This document shows positions 1-7,176 of a stretch of 23,030 nucleotides of DNA, in pieces. The DNA lies in assembly GCA_963645405.1 (NCBI GenBank), contig CAVISR010000046.1, positions 1 to 23,030 of the forward strand, written 5' to 3'. The notes under the pieces are model-generated. The model had not been told where the DNA came from and did not search any database. It saw only the letters and a program-made list of their open reading frames with translations. The DNA is from Colivivens sp963645405. Its GTDB lineage: Bacteria > Bacteroidota > Bacteroidia > Bacteroidales > Bacteroidaceae. A program made the translations under genes and the position numbers. How positions within the stretch are numbered: position 1 is the stretch's first letter; the number at the start of each line of letters is the position of its first letter.

Positions 1-20
1 ACATGCTGCCATACAACTAC

Positions 21-56
21 AAAAAATCTCGCAGATAACCTTGCGAGATTTTTTTT
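21..56. terminator. Intrinsic terminator hairpin at the window edge
   Basis: A perfect 13-bp inverted repeat (arms 21-33 and 42-54, 8-nt loop) has an A-run on its left arm and a T-run on its right, so it can act as a Rho-independent terminator in either direction. On the plus strand it would end a gene lying upstream of the window. No gene is visible between it and the next hairpin. Confidence 0.8.
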
Positions 57-135
57 GATATGGACAAGTCGGCTTGTTTCGGATGGTTACGATTGTATGA
101 ATCAGCGGCAGTAAAGGATAGGCGCAATATAAAAT

Positions 136-175
136 AAGGTAGTTCCGACGGACATCGGGACTACCTTCGTTTTTT
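136..175. terminator. Strong hairpin followed by T-run
   Basis: Arms at 136-148 and 155-167 pair over 13 bp (one G-T pair) around a 6-nt loop. The right arm is followed by a T-run at 170-175, the shape of a plus-strand terminator. The minus strand also has a T-rich stretch after the stem, so it may be bidirectional and also end the Dabb gene at 237-542. The bases from 57 to 236 hold no convincing gene. Confidence 0.7.
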
Positions 176-236
176 ATTCGTCTGAAGTCGCGTTTGTTCG
201 CTTTCTGCTTGCTTCAGCTGCGTGTTGCCTGCCGGA

Positions 237-542
237 TTACATCTCCAAGTCGAGGCAAGTGCGTTGTGTGGTGTAGGGACGGACTTTCGTGTCGGCTACT
301 GCAACGTGGGCAGGATGGACTGAATAGCCTTTCAGTGCTGACTCGCTCTCGAATGAACTGTCGAGCATGAGGTCGCAGTTGGAACTGTCGAGACGTTTGC
401 TTGTGTACACCTTGATGTCGATGAGTCCGGGGATGTGTCCCTTCAGACCCTCAAGTCCATCCTTGATTCCGTGTTTGATGTTTTCCTTTTCTGTGGGGTC
501 AAGGTCTTCCTTGAGTTTCCACAAGATGATATGTCTAACCAT
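237..542 (-). CDS. Dabb (stress-responsive alpha/beta-barrel) family protein
   Basis: The 101-residue product opens with MVRHIILWKLK, the first beta strand with the conserved His usual in Dabb (PF07876) proteins. It continues with the amphipathic helix and a PGL segment (GHIPGLIDIKV, about residues 35-45), then a late YSVHPAHVAVA helix typical of the family. Dabb proteins form small dimeric ferredoxin-like alpha/beta barrels in the cytoplasm. Their function in bacteria is mostly unknown, though some act in polyketide or aromatic metabolism. The gene stands alone: it is separated from the glycogen operon by a hairpin at 669-690 and is followed by the hairpin at 136-167. A weak -7-like element (TATCTTG, minus strand, near 590) lies upstream. 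Family call is good; role unknown. Confidence 0.8.
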   Translation of the reverse strand: MVRHIILWKLKEDLDPTEKENIKHGIKDGLEGLKGHIPGLIDIKVYTSKRLDSSNCDLMLDSSFESESALKGYSVHPAHVAVADTKVRPYTTQRTCLDLEM

Positions 543-668
543 GTTGTTGTTCTGTTGTTGTATGTGTGTTGCTTACTTCCTACGTTGGGCAAGATAGCGC
601 TCTTTGATTGAAAAGTTCTTGATGCCTTTGACTCTGATACCTGATGTTTTGGGCTCTACAGAAATAAA

Positions 669-690
669 GGTGGGCGATTGCTCGCCCACC
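669..690 (-). terminator. Probable terminator of the glycogen operon
   Basis: A perfect 9-bp GC-rich stem (arms GGTGGGCGA and TCGCCCACC) with a 4-nt loop lies about 100 bp downstream of the GH57 stop. Read on the minus strand it is followed by CTTTATTTCT, an imperfect T-run. The 543-789 interval holds no other feature that can be supported. Confidence 0.6.
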
Positions 691-789
691 AGCGGCATTT
701 TTCTTGCCTTCCCATTGTGCGGAGTTCTTGCTGATTTTTGGATATCGTTTCAGTTTAGTTCGCTTTCTTGCTTGTCCGTAGCAGTGATT

Positions 790-2232
790 TTATTCAGCCG
801 TTGCTTCCTTCTCTTCCTTTGCTTTCTTTGCTGCAGGAGCTTTCTTGGTGGTTGGGGCTTTCTTTGTTGCCGTAGACTTCTTTGCTGCTTTTTTCTTGGA
901 GTCTTTGTCGCCTTCTGCCTTGTCGGTGTTGGGGCGGTATTTCTCAAGTTCTGCCTGCAGCTTTTCTATCTTGTGGTCCTTTGCCTCAATCTCTTCGCCT
1001 TGGTTCTTGATGGTGGTGAGGAGGGAGTTGAGTTCCTCATTGTCCATGTCGACGGGGTAGAGGGTGTTGACGCGGTTGATGAAGTCGCCAAGGATATTCA
1101 TGTAGTTGGTGAAGGCATCGTAAGGACTGTCGTAGATTCCGCGGTTCATGCTCACGCTGTTGTGCTTGGTGGTCATGAAGCGGAAGTTGTTGGATGCCTG
1201 GAGATAGTCCCAGTCTTGCTTGATGCGCCGGTCGGTGCAGATGCGTACTCGGTCGGCTACGCTGTAGAGTTTGTTGAATGCTTCGCGCTGCATCACGTTG
1301 CCGAGCCAGCAGCTGGTGTCGCGTTCTTCGTCTACCCAACTGATGCTGTAGGGCACGTCGAGACTACCGACTGACTTGCCTTTGCTGCAGAGTTCGCCTG
1401 GTGTGGAGAAAGTGATGCCACGTGCCTTGGCGCATGCTGGAAGGGCGCGGAGGAATTCGAGGATGTTGCTGTTGAGTGGCTGGTAGATTCCGAGTGCACA
1501 AAGCTCCATGAAGATGTTGATGATGTTTTCTTCTTCGGGCAGTGATGCAATCCAGTCGGCGTATTTGTCGGCGAAGAGCGGATATTCGTTCCAGTCGGAG
1601 TTGTTGAAGCGCAGGCTTATGTCGTCGCTGAACTTGTAGTCGCGCAGCAGAAGCTTGAGGTTGGGGTCGAGCGCACAATTGTAGATGTAGTGCGGTGACT
1701 TCCAGCCGAGCAGATGCTTTGCTCCTTCTGTCAGCATGCCTTTGAATCCCATGGATGCCACTTGTACTCCGATGTCGTTTGAGTAGATGAGCGAACTGTT
1801 GCGGAACACTTTCGGCGTCTGTCCGAAGAGTTCTTTGATTTTGTCTTTCATTCTCAGACTTTCTTCGCGGAAGCATTCTTCGTTGGCAAGTGACGAGAGT
1901 CCGTGGCTGTAGGGTTCGCAAAGGAATTCCACGCAACCGGTGTCGTTGAGTTCCTGCAGGAGGTCAAGCACTTGCGGAGCGTGCATCTCGAGTTGTTCGA
2001 TTCCTACTCCAGAGAGCGACAGTGCTACCTTGAAGTACTTGTCGTTCTCTTTTGCCATGTCGATGAGGGTGCGCAGTGCAGGGACGTATGACCGTTCTGC
2101 AATGTCGCTGATGCTGCGTTCGTTTTCGTAGTCATCGTAGTAGTAGTGGTCGCGACCGATGTCGAAGAACCTGTATCGCTTCAGATGGATAATCTGATGA
2201 ATTTCAAAGTATAAACAAATTGTCTTTGCCAT
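790..2232 (-). CDS. GH57 family alpha-amylase-like protein, catalytic residues substituted
   Basis: This 480-residue protein has the GH57 start (CLYFEIHQ, residues 6-13, the first conserved region) and the full (beta/alpha)7-type domain to about residue 390. Canonical members have a nucleophile Glu within a pattern like FRNTELIY and an acid/base Asp within DYETFG. Here the matching stretches read FRNSSLIY (Ser147) and MELCALG (Glu243), so neither canonical residue is present. From memory, such Ser/Glu forms are described as a GH57 'alpha-amylase-like' subgroup including Bacteroidales proteins; I could not check this. Residues about 398-432 look like a coiled coil, and 446-480 form a Lys/Ala/Thr-rich tail resembling histone H1. 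It is the last gene of the glycogen operon, 18 bp after the glycosyltransferase. A non-catalytic glycogen-binding or regulatory role is an inference. Confidence 0.85.
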   Translation of the reverse strand: MAKTICLYFEIHQIIHLKRYRFFDIGRDHYYYDDYENERSISDIAERSYVPALRTLIDMAKENDKYFKVALSLSGVGIEQLEMHAPQVLDLLQELNDTGCVEFLCEPYSHGLSSLANEECFREESLRMKDKIKELFGQTPKVFRNSSLIYSNDIGVQVASMGFKGMLTEGAKHLLGWKSPHYIYNCALDPNLKLLLRDYKFSDDISLRFNNSDWNEYPLFADKYADWIASLPEEENIINIFMELCALGIYQPLNSNILEFLRALPACAKARGITFSTPGELCSKGKSVGSLDVPYSISWVDEERDTSCWLGNVMQREAFNKLYSVADRVRICTDRRIKQDWDYLQASNNFRFMTTKHNSVSMNRGIYDSPYDAFTNYMNILGDFINRVNTLYPVDMDNEELNSLLTTIKNQGEEIEAKDHKIEKLQAELEKYRPNTDKAEGDKDSKKKAAKKSTATKKAPTTKKAPAAKKAKEEKEATAE

Positions 2233-2250
2233 ATCCTTATGTGATTTTTT

Positions 2251-3519
2251 TTATTTGAATCCTATTCCTAAACACTGATTGTAGAGTCCGCGGATGCGCT
2301 GTCCCACTTTCTCCCATGTGATGCCTGCCACTTCCTTGATGCCTTCTTCCTGGAGGTAGTTGAAGAGTGACTGGTTGGTGCAGATGGAGTAGATGGCATC
2401 TGCCATTGCATAGATGTCCCAGTAGTCCACCTTTATTACTTTCGACAGAATCTCGCCGCAGCCTGACTGCTTTGATATGATTGACGGTGTGCCGCACTGC
2501 ATTGCCTCGAGCGGTGCTATGCCGAAGGGTTCGCTGACTGACGGCATCACGAAGACATCGGAGTTCTTGTAGCATTCGTACACTTGACGTCCGCGCTGGA
2601 AGCCTGGGAAGTGGAAGCGGTCGGCGATGTCGCGCTGTGCCACGAGTTCAATCATCTGCTCGAGCATGTCGCCCGAACCTGCCATCACGAAGCGTATGTT
2701 GTGGGTGCGCTGCAGCACGAGTGAGGCTGCTTCGACGAAGTACTCCGGTCCTTTCTGCATGGTGATGCGTCCGAGGAATGTTACGACTTTCTCTTTGGAA
2801 TGGTCGGGGCGCGGTATGTCGAGCAGGTCTTGCGACAGCGGATAGACGGCGTTGTGCATTGCGAAGCACTTGCGCGGGTCTTGGTGGTATTGGTTGATGA
2901 CTGTCTGACGGGTGAGTTCGCTCACACACATGATGCAGTCGGCATGGTCCATTCCGTTTTTCTCGATGGAATAGACTGTTGGGTTCACTTTTCCGCGGCT
3001 GCGGTCGAAGTCGGTTGCATGCACATGGATGCACAGCGGTTTGCCGCTGACCATCTTGGCATGTACGCCGGCAGGGTAGGTGAGCCAGTCGTGGGCATGT
3101 ATGATGTCGAACTGCTCTGACCGTGCCACCACTCCGGCTATGATGGAGAAGTTGTTGATTTCTTCGTGCAGGTTCTGCGGATAGCCTCCTGCAAACTCCA
3201 TGCATCCAAGGTCGTTGGTGTGCATGTAGGAGAAGTCGGCATATATGTTGTCTCTGAAGTGATAGTACTCTTCGGGCGATTCGAAGTCGGGCAGACGGTT
3301 CTTGAGATAGTTGTAGTCGTGGTCTTTGTAGACTATCGGCACTTGGTTCATGCCTATTATCTTCAGGAACTTCTCTTCTTCGCCTGTGGGTTTGGGCAGG
3401 CAGAAGATGGTTTGCATGTCGTTTTGCAGGCTGAGTCCCTTGGTGATTCCGTATGAAGCCACTGCCAGTCCACCGTATATTTTAGGAGGAAATTCCCATC
3501 CGAACATTAAAACTCTCAT
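2251..3519 (-). CDS. Glycosyltransferase, glycogen synthase-like (GT4/GT5, GT-B fold)
   Basis: The 422-residue protein has the GT-B hallmarks. An N-terminal glycine loop (YGGLAVA, residues 15-21) follows the WEFPP start. HAHDW is at 141-145, GRITMQKG at 250-257, and SEPFGIAPLEAM near 329-340 carries the E-x7-E pair (Glu330, Glu338) that binds the donor nucleotide sugar in retaining enzymes. Length and the YGGLA loop fit Bacteroidales enzymes annotated as glycogen synthase or GT4. The position between a debranching enzyme (14 bp upstream) and a GH57-like protein (18 bp downstream) supports addition of alpha-1,4-glucosyl units to glycogen in the cytoplasm. Donor specificity (ADP- or UDP-glucose) cannot be read here. 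All expected motifs are present. Confidence 0.88.
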   Translation of the reverse strand: MRVLMFGWEFPPKIYGGLAVASYGITKGLSLQNDMQTIFCLPKPTGEEEKFLKIIGMNQVPIVYKDHDYNYLKNRLPDFESPEEYYHFRDNIYADFSYMHTNDLGCMEFAGGYPQNLHEEINNFSIIAGVVARSEQFDIIHAHDWLTYPAGVHAKMVSGKPLCIHVHATDFDRSRGKVNPTVYSIEKNGMDHADCIMCVSELTRQTVINQYHQDPRKCFAMHNAVYPLSQDLLDIPRPDHSKEKVVTFLGRITMQKGPEYFVEAASLVLQRTHNIRFVMAGSGDMLEQMIELVAQRDIADRFHFPGFQRGRQVYECYKNSDVFVMPSVSEPFGIAPLEAMQCGTPSIISKQSGCGEILSKVIKVDYWDIYAMADAIYSICTNQSLFNYLQEEGIKEVAGITWEKVGQRIRGLYNQCLGIGFK

Positions 3520-3533
3520 GTTGCTTTCCTTTT

Positions 3534-5477
3534 TTAATAGTTATAGAATTTAGACAGCAGCTTGTTCACTCGCAGCAGTGCAGCCACATTCATGGCAAAC
3601 GACAGTGCGCCCCGTCCGTGGAACGGCGGGTTGCCGTCGAACAGTTCGGGCAGTGTGCCTATGCTGTGGTAGAACATTTCCTCTTCGAGTCCGATGAGGC
3701 AGCGGTCGACGTAGGACAGTCCGCTCCGTTTGTAGATTTTGATGCAGGTCTCGAGATAGAAGCCGAGCATGAAGGGCCACACGGTTCCCTGGTGGTAGGC
3801 TGCATCGCGCTCTGCCTGTCCGCCTGCATAGATTGGGTTGTAGGCTCCGCTCTTTGGTGAGAGCGAGCGCATTCCCTTTGGCGTGCGGAGTTCCTTGGTG
3901 CAGATGTCGTAGATGCTCTTGCGCTCTGCCAGTGTCAGTGGCGTGTTCTCGAGTGATGTGGCTATGAGCATGTTGGGTCGTACTTCCCATGAGATGTTGA
4001 AACCGTCGACGTAGTCCATAAGATAGCCGTAGTCGTTGATGAAGGTCTCGCGGAATGACTTGCCGCAGAGTTCGGCGATGGTCTTGAGCTCGTTGGATTC
4101 GGACTCTTTGCCTTGACGCTCGTAGATTTGTGATGCGAAGACCAGTGCGTTGTACCACAATGCGCAGATTTCCACCACGTATCCGGTGCGTGGCACGACT
4201 GATCGTCCGTTGACTGTGGAGTTCATCCATGTCACTGGCTTGTCCTTGCCGTTGGTGTAGACCAGTCCGTTGTCGTGCAACACCAGGTTGGGGTGCTTGC
4301 CCTGCTTGATGTAGTCCACAATCTTTTCCACGAGGTGTCCGTATCTTTCCATTGCCTGGTCGAGGTCGACTATGCGTGCATATTGCTGTATGCACCACAC
4401 AGCCCACAGCAGTACGTCGGGGTCTTCCATCTCGTATATCTTGACTGATATTGGTCTGCCTGCAATGAAGTCTTTGATTGCTTTCTCGGCTGTCGCCATT
4501 GCCTTGTGGAAGCTGTCGACCTCGTCGATTGACAGTGTGAGTCCTGGCAATGAGATGAATGTGTCGCGTGCCCTTGCCTTGAACCATGGATAGCCTGCCA
4601 CGATGTAGTGCTCGCCGTCCTTCTTGTTGTGGAACTGGTGGGCTGCATTGACGAGGCAGTGGAGGAAGCTGTCGCGCGAGGTGTGTACTTCCACTTCCTG
4701 GTCGAACACTTTCTTGATGGTCTTTGTGTTCATCTCTTCCAGTCCGGCTGCAAAGATCACGCTTTCGCCTTTCTTGATGTTGAACTCAAAGTAGCCTGGC
4801 ACATAGAGGTCTTCGATGTAGTCGTAGCCCAGTTCCTGGTCTCTCGGATATTCGATTCCTTTGTACCAGTTGGGCTGGAACACGTAGTCTGCCTTCTTGC
4901 TCACCTGCATGTAGAGCTGCGGATAGCCCTTGTAGAGGCTTGTCTTGATGCCGTTGTCAATCTCCTGGTAGCTCTTGTCGATGTTTGCGTTCTCGTGTGT
5001 CAGCTCGTCGGACGCTCTGAACGCGAGGAACGGACGCAGTCTCAGTGTGGTGACTGAATGGGCATCGAGCAGTGTGTAGCGTATGAGGATTCTGTCGTGG
5101 AAGTGCTGGAACACTCTTTCTTTCTTCAGAATCACGCCTCCTACGCGGTATATTGTGGTAGGGACTTTGTCCCAGCTCCATTCGCGGATGTATTTGTGGC
5201 CGTTCGGACTGAACACGTCGCCTGCATACTTGTGCAACCCCAGGTTGAATTCTGCTCCGTGCTGTATGACTGTCTCGTCGAGCGACGACAGGAGAACGTG
5301 GTTCTTGTCATCAATCTCGGGGACTGGTGCTACGAGCAATCCGCTGTATTTGTGGGTGTTGCAGTCAACGATGGTTGAAGATGAATATGCTCCAGAACGA
5401 TTCGTGCGGAGAATCTCTTTGGGGAGAGACTCCTGCAGATTGGTCATCAGGCTCTTTTCAAATTGTAAATAACTCAT
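3534..5477 (-). CDS. Glycogen debranching enzyme (amylo-alpha-1,6-glucosidase, GH133-like)
   Basis: This 647-residue protein has an N-terminal GDE_N-like beta domain (RTNRSGAYSSSTI, residues 24-36, then a long beta-rich region to about 270) and a C-terminal alpha/alpha-toroid GDE_C domain. Landmarks are AGYPWF (294-299) with RDTFISLPGL (304-313), WMNS...PRTGYVVEICALWYNAL (417-444), YHQGTVWPFMLGF (561-573) and ELFDGNPP (611-618). These match archaeal and Bacteroidales debranching enzymes that hydrolyse alpha-1,6 branch stubs of glycogen. It is the first gene of the minus-strand operon; a promoter with TATATTTG lies at 5548-5577 and a 14-bp inverted repeat sits just downstream of it. It diverges from a Crp-type regulator. 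Confidence 0.92.
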   Translation of the reverse strand: MSYLQFEKSLMTNLQESLPKEILRTNRSGAYSSSTIVDCNTHKYSGLLVAPVPEIDDKNHVLLSSLDETVIQHGAEFNLGLHKYAGDVFSPNGHKYIREWSWDKVPTTIYRVGGVILKKERVFQHFHDRILIRYTLLDAHSVTTLRLRPFLAFRASDELTHENANIDKSYQEIDNGIKTSLYKGYPQLYMQVSKKADYVFQPNWYKGIEYPRDQELGYDYIEDLYVPGYFEFNIKKGESVIFAAGLEEMNTKTIKKVFDQEVEVHTSRDSFLHCLVNAAHQFHNKKDGEHYIVAGYPWFKARARDTFISLPGLTLSIDEVDSFHKAMATAEKAIKDFIAGRPISVKIYEMEDPDVLLWAVWCIQQYARIVDLDQAMERYGHLVEKIVDYIKQGKHPNLVLHDNGLVYTNGKDKPVTWMNSTVNGRSVVPRTGYVVEICALWYNALVFASQIYERQGKESESNELKTIAELCGKSFRETFINDYGYLMDYVDGFNISWEVRPNMLIATSLENTPLTLAERKSIYDICTKELRTPKGMRSLSPKSGAYNPIYAGGQAERDAAYHQGTVWPFMLGFYLETCIKIYKRSGLSYVDRCLIGLEEEMFYHSIGTLPELFDGNPPFHGRGALSFAMNVAALLRVNKLLSKFYNY

Positions 5478-5524
5478 CTTTTGTAGGTATTGTTATTGTT
5501 TTTATTGTTAAACCTAGTTACTTG

Positions 5525-5538
5525 CAGATGCAAATCTG
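5525..5538. promoter_or_regulatory. Inverted repeat (possible operator) near the start of the glycogen transcript
   Basis: CAGAT-GCAA-ATCTG is a perfect 5-bp inverted repeat around 4 bp. It lies about 10-25 bp downstream of the minus-strand -7 element, where a bound dimer would block transcription. An overlapping TTGCA-GA-TGCAA dyad (5522-5533) uses the same bases. Which protein binds is unknown; the neighbouring Crp-type regulator is an obvious candidate but this is inference. Confidence 0.35.
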
Positions 5539-5547
5539 TTCGCACAA

Positions 5548-5577
5548 CAAATATACGCTGTTTTTTAATTCGAGCAA
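5548..5577 (-). promoter_or_regulatory. Promoter of the glycogen operon
   Basis: On the minus strand TTG (5577-5575) is followed after 19 bp by TATATTTG (5555-5548), a good match to the Bacteroidetes sigma-ABfr promoter. It leaves a leader of about 65 bases before the debranching-enzyme start codon. Confidence 0.65.
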
Positions 5578-5647
5578 TGCTTTTATGAACTTTTTTGATG
5601 AAAAAAGTGTTTTGCATGGGGTTTGACTCCGAAAAATGCAAAATCGC

Positions 5648-5678
5648 TTGGGCATTTGGCAGAATAGATGTAACTTTG
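5648..5678 (+). promoter_or_regulatory. Promoter of the Crp-type regulator
   Basis: TAACTTTG at 5671-5678 matches the -7 consensus TAnnTTTG. TTG at 5648-5650 lies 20 bp upstream. The start codon at 5704 follows after a leader of roughly 20 bases. Confidence 0.6.
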
Positions 5679-5703
5679 CAGCCGCAAAAATTAATCTGTA
5701 TAT

Positions 5704-6408
5704 ATGACCAAGAAAACCAACTATCAACCGGCAGAACTTTTGGCATCGCTCCATCCGCTGGCTTCGCTGCTTACGCCCAGCCAGAAAGATGATTTGCTTG
5801 CCAACTGTTCGATTATGGAAGTGAAAAGGGGCGCTTCCATATACGAAGAGGGCGCAACAGTGTCTTGCCTCTACTGCCTGCTTGCCGGGGCAGTGAAGAT
5901 TTACATGACGGGAGAGAAAGGACGCGGACAAATCGTGAGGCTCGTGAAGCCGTGTGATTTGTTCGGCTTCAGAACCATGTTCTCGACTGACAAATACACG
6001 ACCAGCTGTGTGGCTCTGAAAGATGCGGTGGTGTGTGCCATTCCGGCAAACCGCATTCATGCTTATATGAAGGGCAATGCTGCATTGGCAGATTTCTTCC
6101 TCCGACTCCTGTCCTTCGATGTGATTGATTCGGATGCGCGCTATGTGAGGTTCTCGCAGAAACATCTGCGCGGACGCCTTGCCGAAACCCTGCTCTATCT
6201 TGCCCACTATTTCGGGCTGAAGGACGACGGACAGACGCTGTCGGTGGATTTGTCGAGAGAAGACTTGGCGAATTTCTCGTTCATGACTACAGCCAATGCC
6301 ATCCGCACGCTTTCGGCTTTTGCATCCGAAAAACTGGTGGAACTGAAGCAGCGCGAGATAAAACTGCTCGACATCGAACAGATAATGTATGTGCGCGAGC
6401 ATAGCTGA
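5704..6408 (+). CDS. Crp/Fnr family transcriptional regulator
   Basis: This 234-residue protein has an N-terminal cyclic-nucleotide-binding-like jelly roll (about residues 20-125, including GASIYEEGATVSCLYCLLAGAV and a GQIVRL stretch), a dimerisation helix (about 125-150) and a C-terminal winged helix-turn-helix (LSREDLANFSFMTTANAIRTL, about 183-204). It has no N-terminal Cys cluster, so it is not an FNR-type iron-sulfur oxygen sensor, and a canonical cAMP pocket is not evident; the ligand is unknown. It is transcribed away from the glycogen operon across a 226-bp shared control region, which suggests but does not prove control of that operon or of itself. Confidence 0.88.
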   Translation: MTKKTNYQPAELLASLHPLASLLTPSQKDDLLANCSIMEVKRGASIYEEGATVSCLYCLLAGAVKIYMTGEKGRGQIVRLVKPCDLFGFRTMFSTDKYTTSCVALKDAVVCAIPANRIHAYMKGNAALADFFLRLLSFDVIDSDARYVRFSQKHLRGRLAETLLYLAHYFGLKDDGQTLSVDLSREDLANFSFMTTANAIRTLSAFASEKLVELKQREIKLLDIEQIMYVREHS

Positions 6409-6497
6409 CCCTTGTTTTGTGCATGCTGGTTGGTTCGCACTTCTCTTGCATGCGCAATCAGCCCGTGCCCCATATATATAATAAGGTGTAGCCGGGC

Positions 6498-6526
6498 AAA
6501 AAGCCCTTGCGAGGCTGCTTTTTGGA
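6498..6526 (+). terminator. Possible terminator after the Crp-type regulator
   Basis: AAAAAGC (6498-6504) plus CCT pairs with AGG and GCTTTTT (6517-6523), leaving a 4-nt loop and a CT bulge, with the T-run forming part of the right arm. It lies 90 bp after the regulator's stop and before the tRNA promoter. The rest of 6409-6565 shows only A-rich sequence with a repeated CGCGAAAA, which may act as an UP-like element for the tRNA promoter. Confidence 0.4.
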
Positions 6527-6565
6527 AAAAGGTTGCAGAAAAACGCGAAAAAAGTCGCGAAAAGT

Positions 6566-6596
6566 TTTGCCAGTTCTGAGAAAAGCAGTACCTTTG
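6566..6596 (+). promoter_or_regulatory. Promoter of the tRNA operon
   Basis: TTTG (6566-6569), 19 bp, TACCTTTG (6589-6596) is a full match to the Bacteroidetes consensus. It is one of the two clearest promoters in the window and lies about 40 bp ahead of the first tRNA. Confidence 0.85.
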
Positions 6597-6635
6597 CACT
6601 CGCAATTCAGCAAGTGTGTTGGAAGCCTCGACAAG

Positions 6636-6716
6636 GCCCACGTGGCGGAATGGTAGACGCGCTCGTTTCAGGTGCGAGTGTTGAAAGACGTGCAAGTTCG
6701 ATTCTTGTCGTGGGCA
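6636..6716 (+). tRNA. tRNA-Leu (anticodon CAG)
   Basis: The acceptor arms GCCCACG (6636-6642) and CGTGGGC (6709-6715) pair over 7 bp with discriminator A at 6716. The anticodon arm CTCGT/GCGAG holds a 7-nt loop TTCAGGT, giving anticodon CAG (reads CUG). A long variable region precedes the T arm (loop TTCGATT), as expected for a class II leucine tRNA. CCA is not encoded. Confidence 0.95.
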
Positions 6717-6727
6717 CAGAGGAAATT

Positions 6728-6800
6728 GCGGAAATAGCTCAGTTGGTAGAGCACAACCTTGCCAAGGTTGGGGTCGCGAGTTCGAGTCTCGTTTTCCGCT
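6728..6800 (+). tRNA. tRNA-Gly (anticodon GCC)
   Basis: GCGGAAA (6728-6734) pairs with TTTCCGC (6793-6799); the discriminator is T. The anticodon arm CAACC/GGTTG encloses TTGCCAA, giving anticodon GCC. The D arm AGCTCAGTTGGTAGAGC and the T-loop TTCGAGT are standard. It lies 11 bp after tRNA-Leu in one transcript. CCA is not encoded. Confidence 0.97.
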
Positions 6801-6807
6801 CAATTTG

Positions 6808-6834
6808 ACTCAAGCAATGCTTGAGTTTTTTTTT
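6808..6834 (+). terminator. Terminator of the tRNA operon
   Basis: ACTCAAGC and GCTTGAGT form an 8-bp stem with a 3-nt loop, directly followed by a run of T to 6834. It sits 7 bp after tRNA-Gly. Confidence 0.9.
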
Positions 6835-7114
6835 GTCCTCAGAAAGGGTACTTTTCGTCTCTGCCTAGGAAAAACTTTTTCTCTGACTGGAAAAAACTTT
6901 TTTCCTGACCAGGAAAATAATTTTCTCTGACTAGGGAATGAAAACGGTGTTTTTGGACGTTTGGAAAAGGAAGGCTTTCGAGCCTTCAAAACCGGACGGT
7001 TGATGAGGGTTGGCAAGGCTTGCAAAGTCAATGAAACGAAGCTCACAAAGTTCAGCTGACGAGCATGAAGCAGCGTTTACGGATTGAAAGTTCGATTTTT
7101 GTCTTTATGTATGC
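6835..7114. other. Non-coding interval between the tRNA operon and the aminotransferase
   Basis: No gene is supported. The interval holds a three-unit 22-bp tandem repeat (6865-6930) and an isolated perfect 7-bp hairpin closed by a TTCG loop (6970-6987) with no T-run. Both lie upstream of the aminotransferase promoter, so they are not part of its leader. Confidence 0.6.
6865..6930. repeat. Three 22-bp tandem repeats, each an A/T inverted repeat
   Basis: Units at 6865-6886, 6887-6908 and 6909-6930 share the plan CTAGG-A-run-C-T-run-CTCTGA; a partial fourth (CTAGGGAA) starts at 6931. Each core is a dyad: GAAAAACTTTTTC, GGAAAAAACTTTTTTCC, and GAAAATAATTTTC. The base changes between units keep the symmetry. 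The 22-bp period is about two helical turns. Confidence 0.8.
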
Positions 7115-7143
7115 TTTGATATGCAAATAAATTCGTACCTTTG
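7115..7143 (+). promoter_or_regulatory. Promoter of the aminotransferase gene
   Basis: TTTG (7115-7118), 17 bp, TACCTTTG (7136-7143). The -7 element is a full match; the spacer is slightly short. The start codon at 7177 follows about 25 bp after the expected transcription start. Confidence 0.7.
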
Positions 7144-7176
7144 CAATTCGAATGGATAAATTTTAGTTGAAAAGAA

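Noticed and set aside
604..1374. Long plus-strand open frame antisense to the GH57-like gene
   Set aside because: It has no family features and its Val/Phe/Leu/Cys-rich composition is what the complement of a Lys/Ala/Glu-rich coding frame gives. Several similar frames oppose the other minus-strand genes.
6533..6808. Open frames across the tRNA pair on both strands
   Set aside because: They translate tRNA-Leu and tRNA-Gly, including the recurring SGKRDSNSRPQPW-like peptide often produced by reading tRNA genes on the wrong strand.
6636..6834. tRNA attachment site for an integrated element
   Set aside because: No integrase gene and no duplicated tRNA 3' end were seen; the flanking genes are ordinary chromosomal ones.
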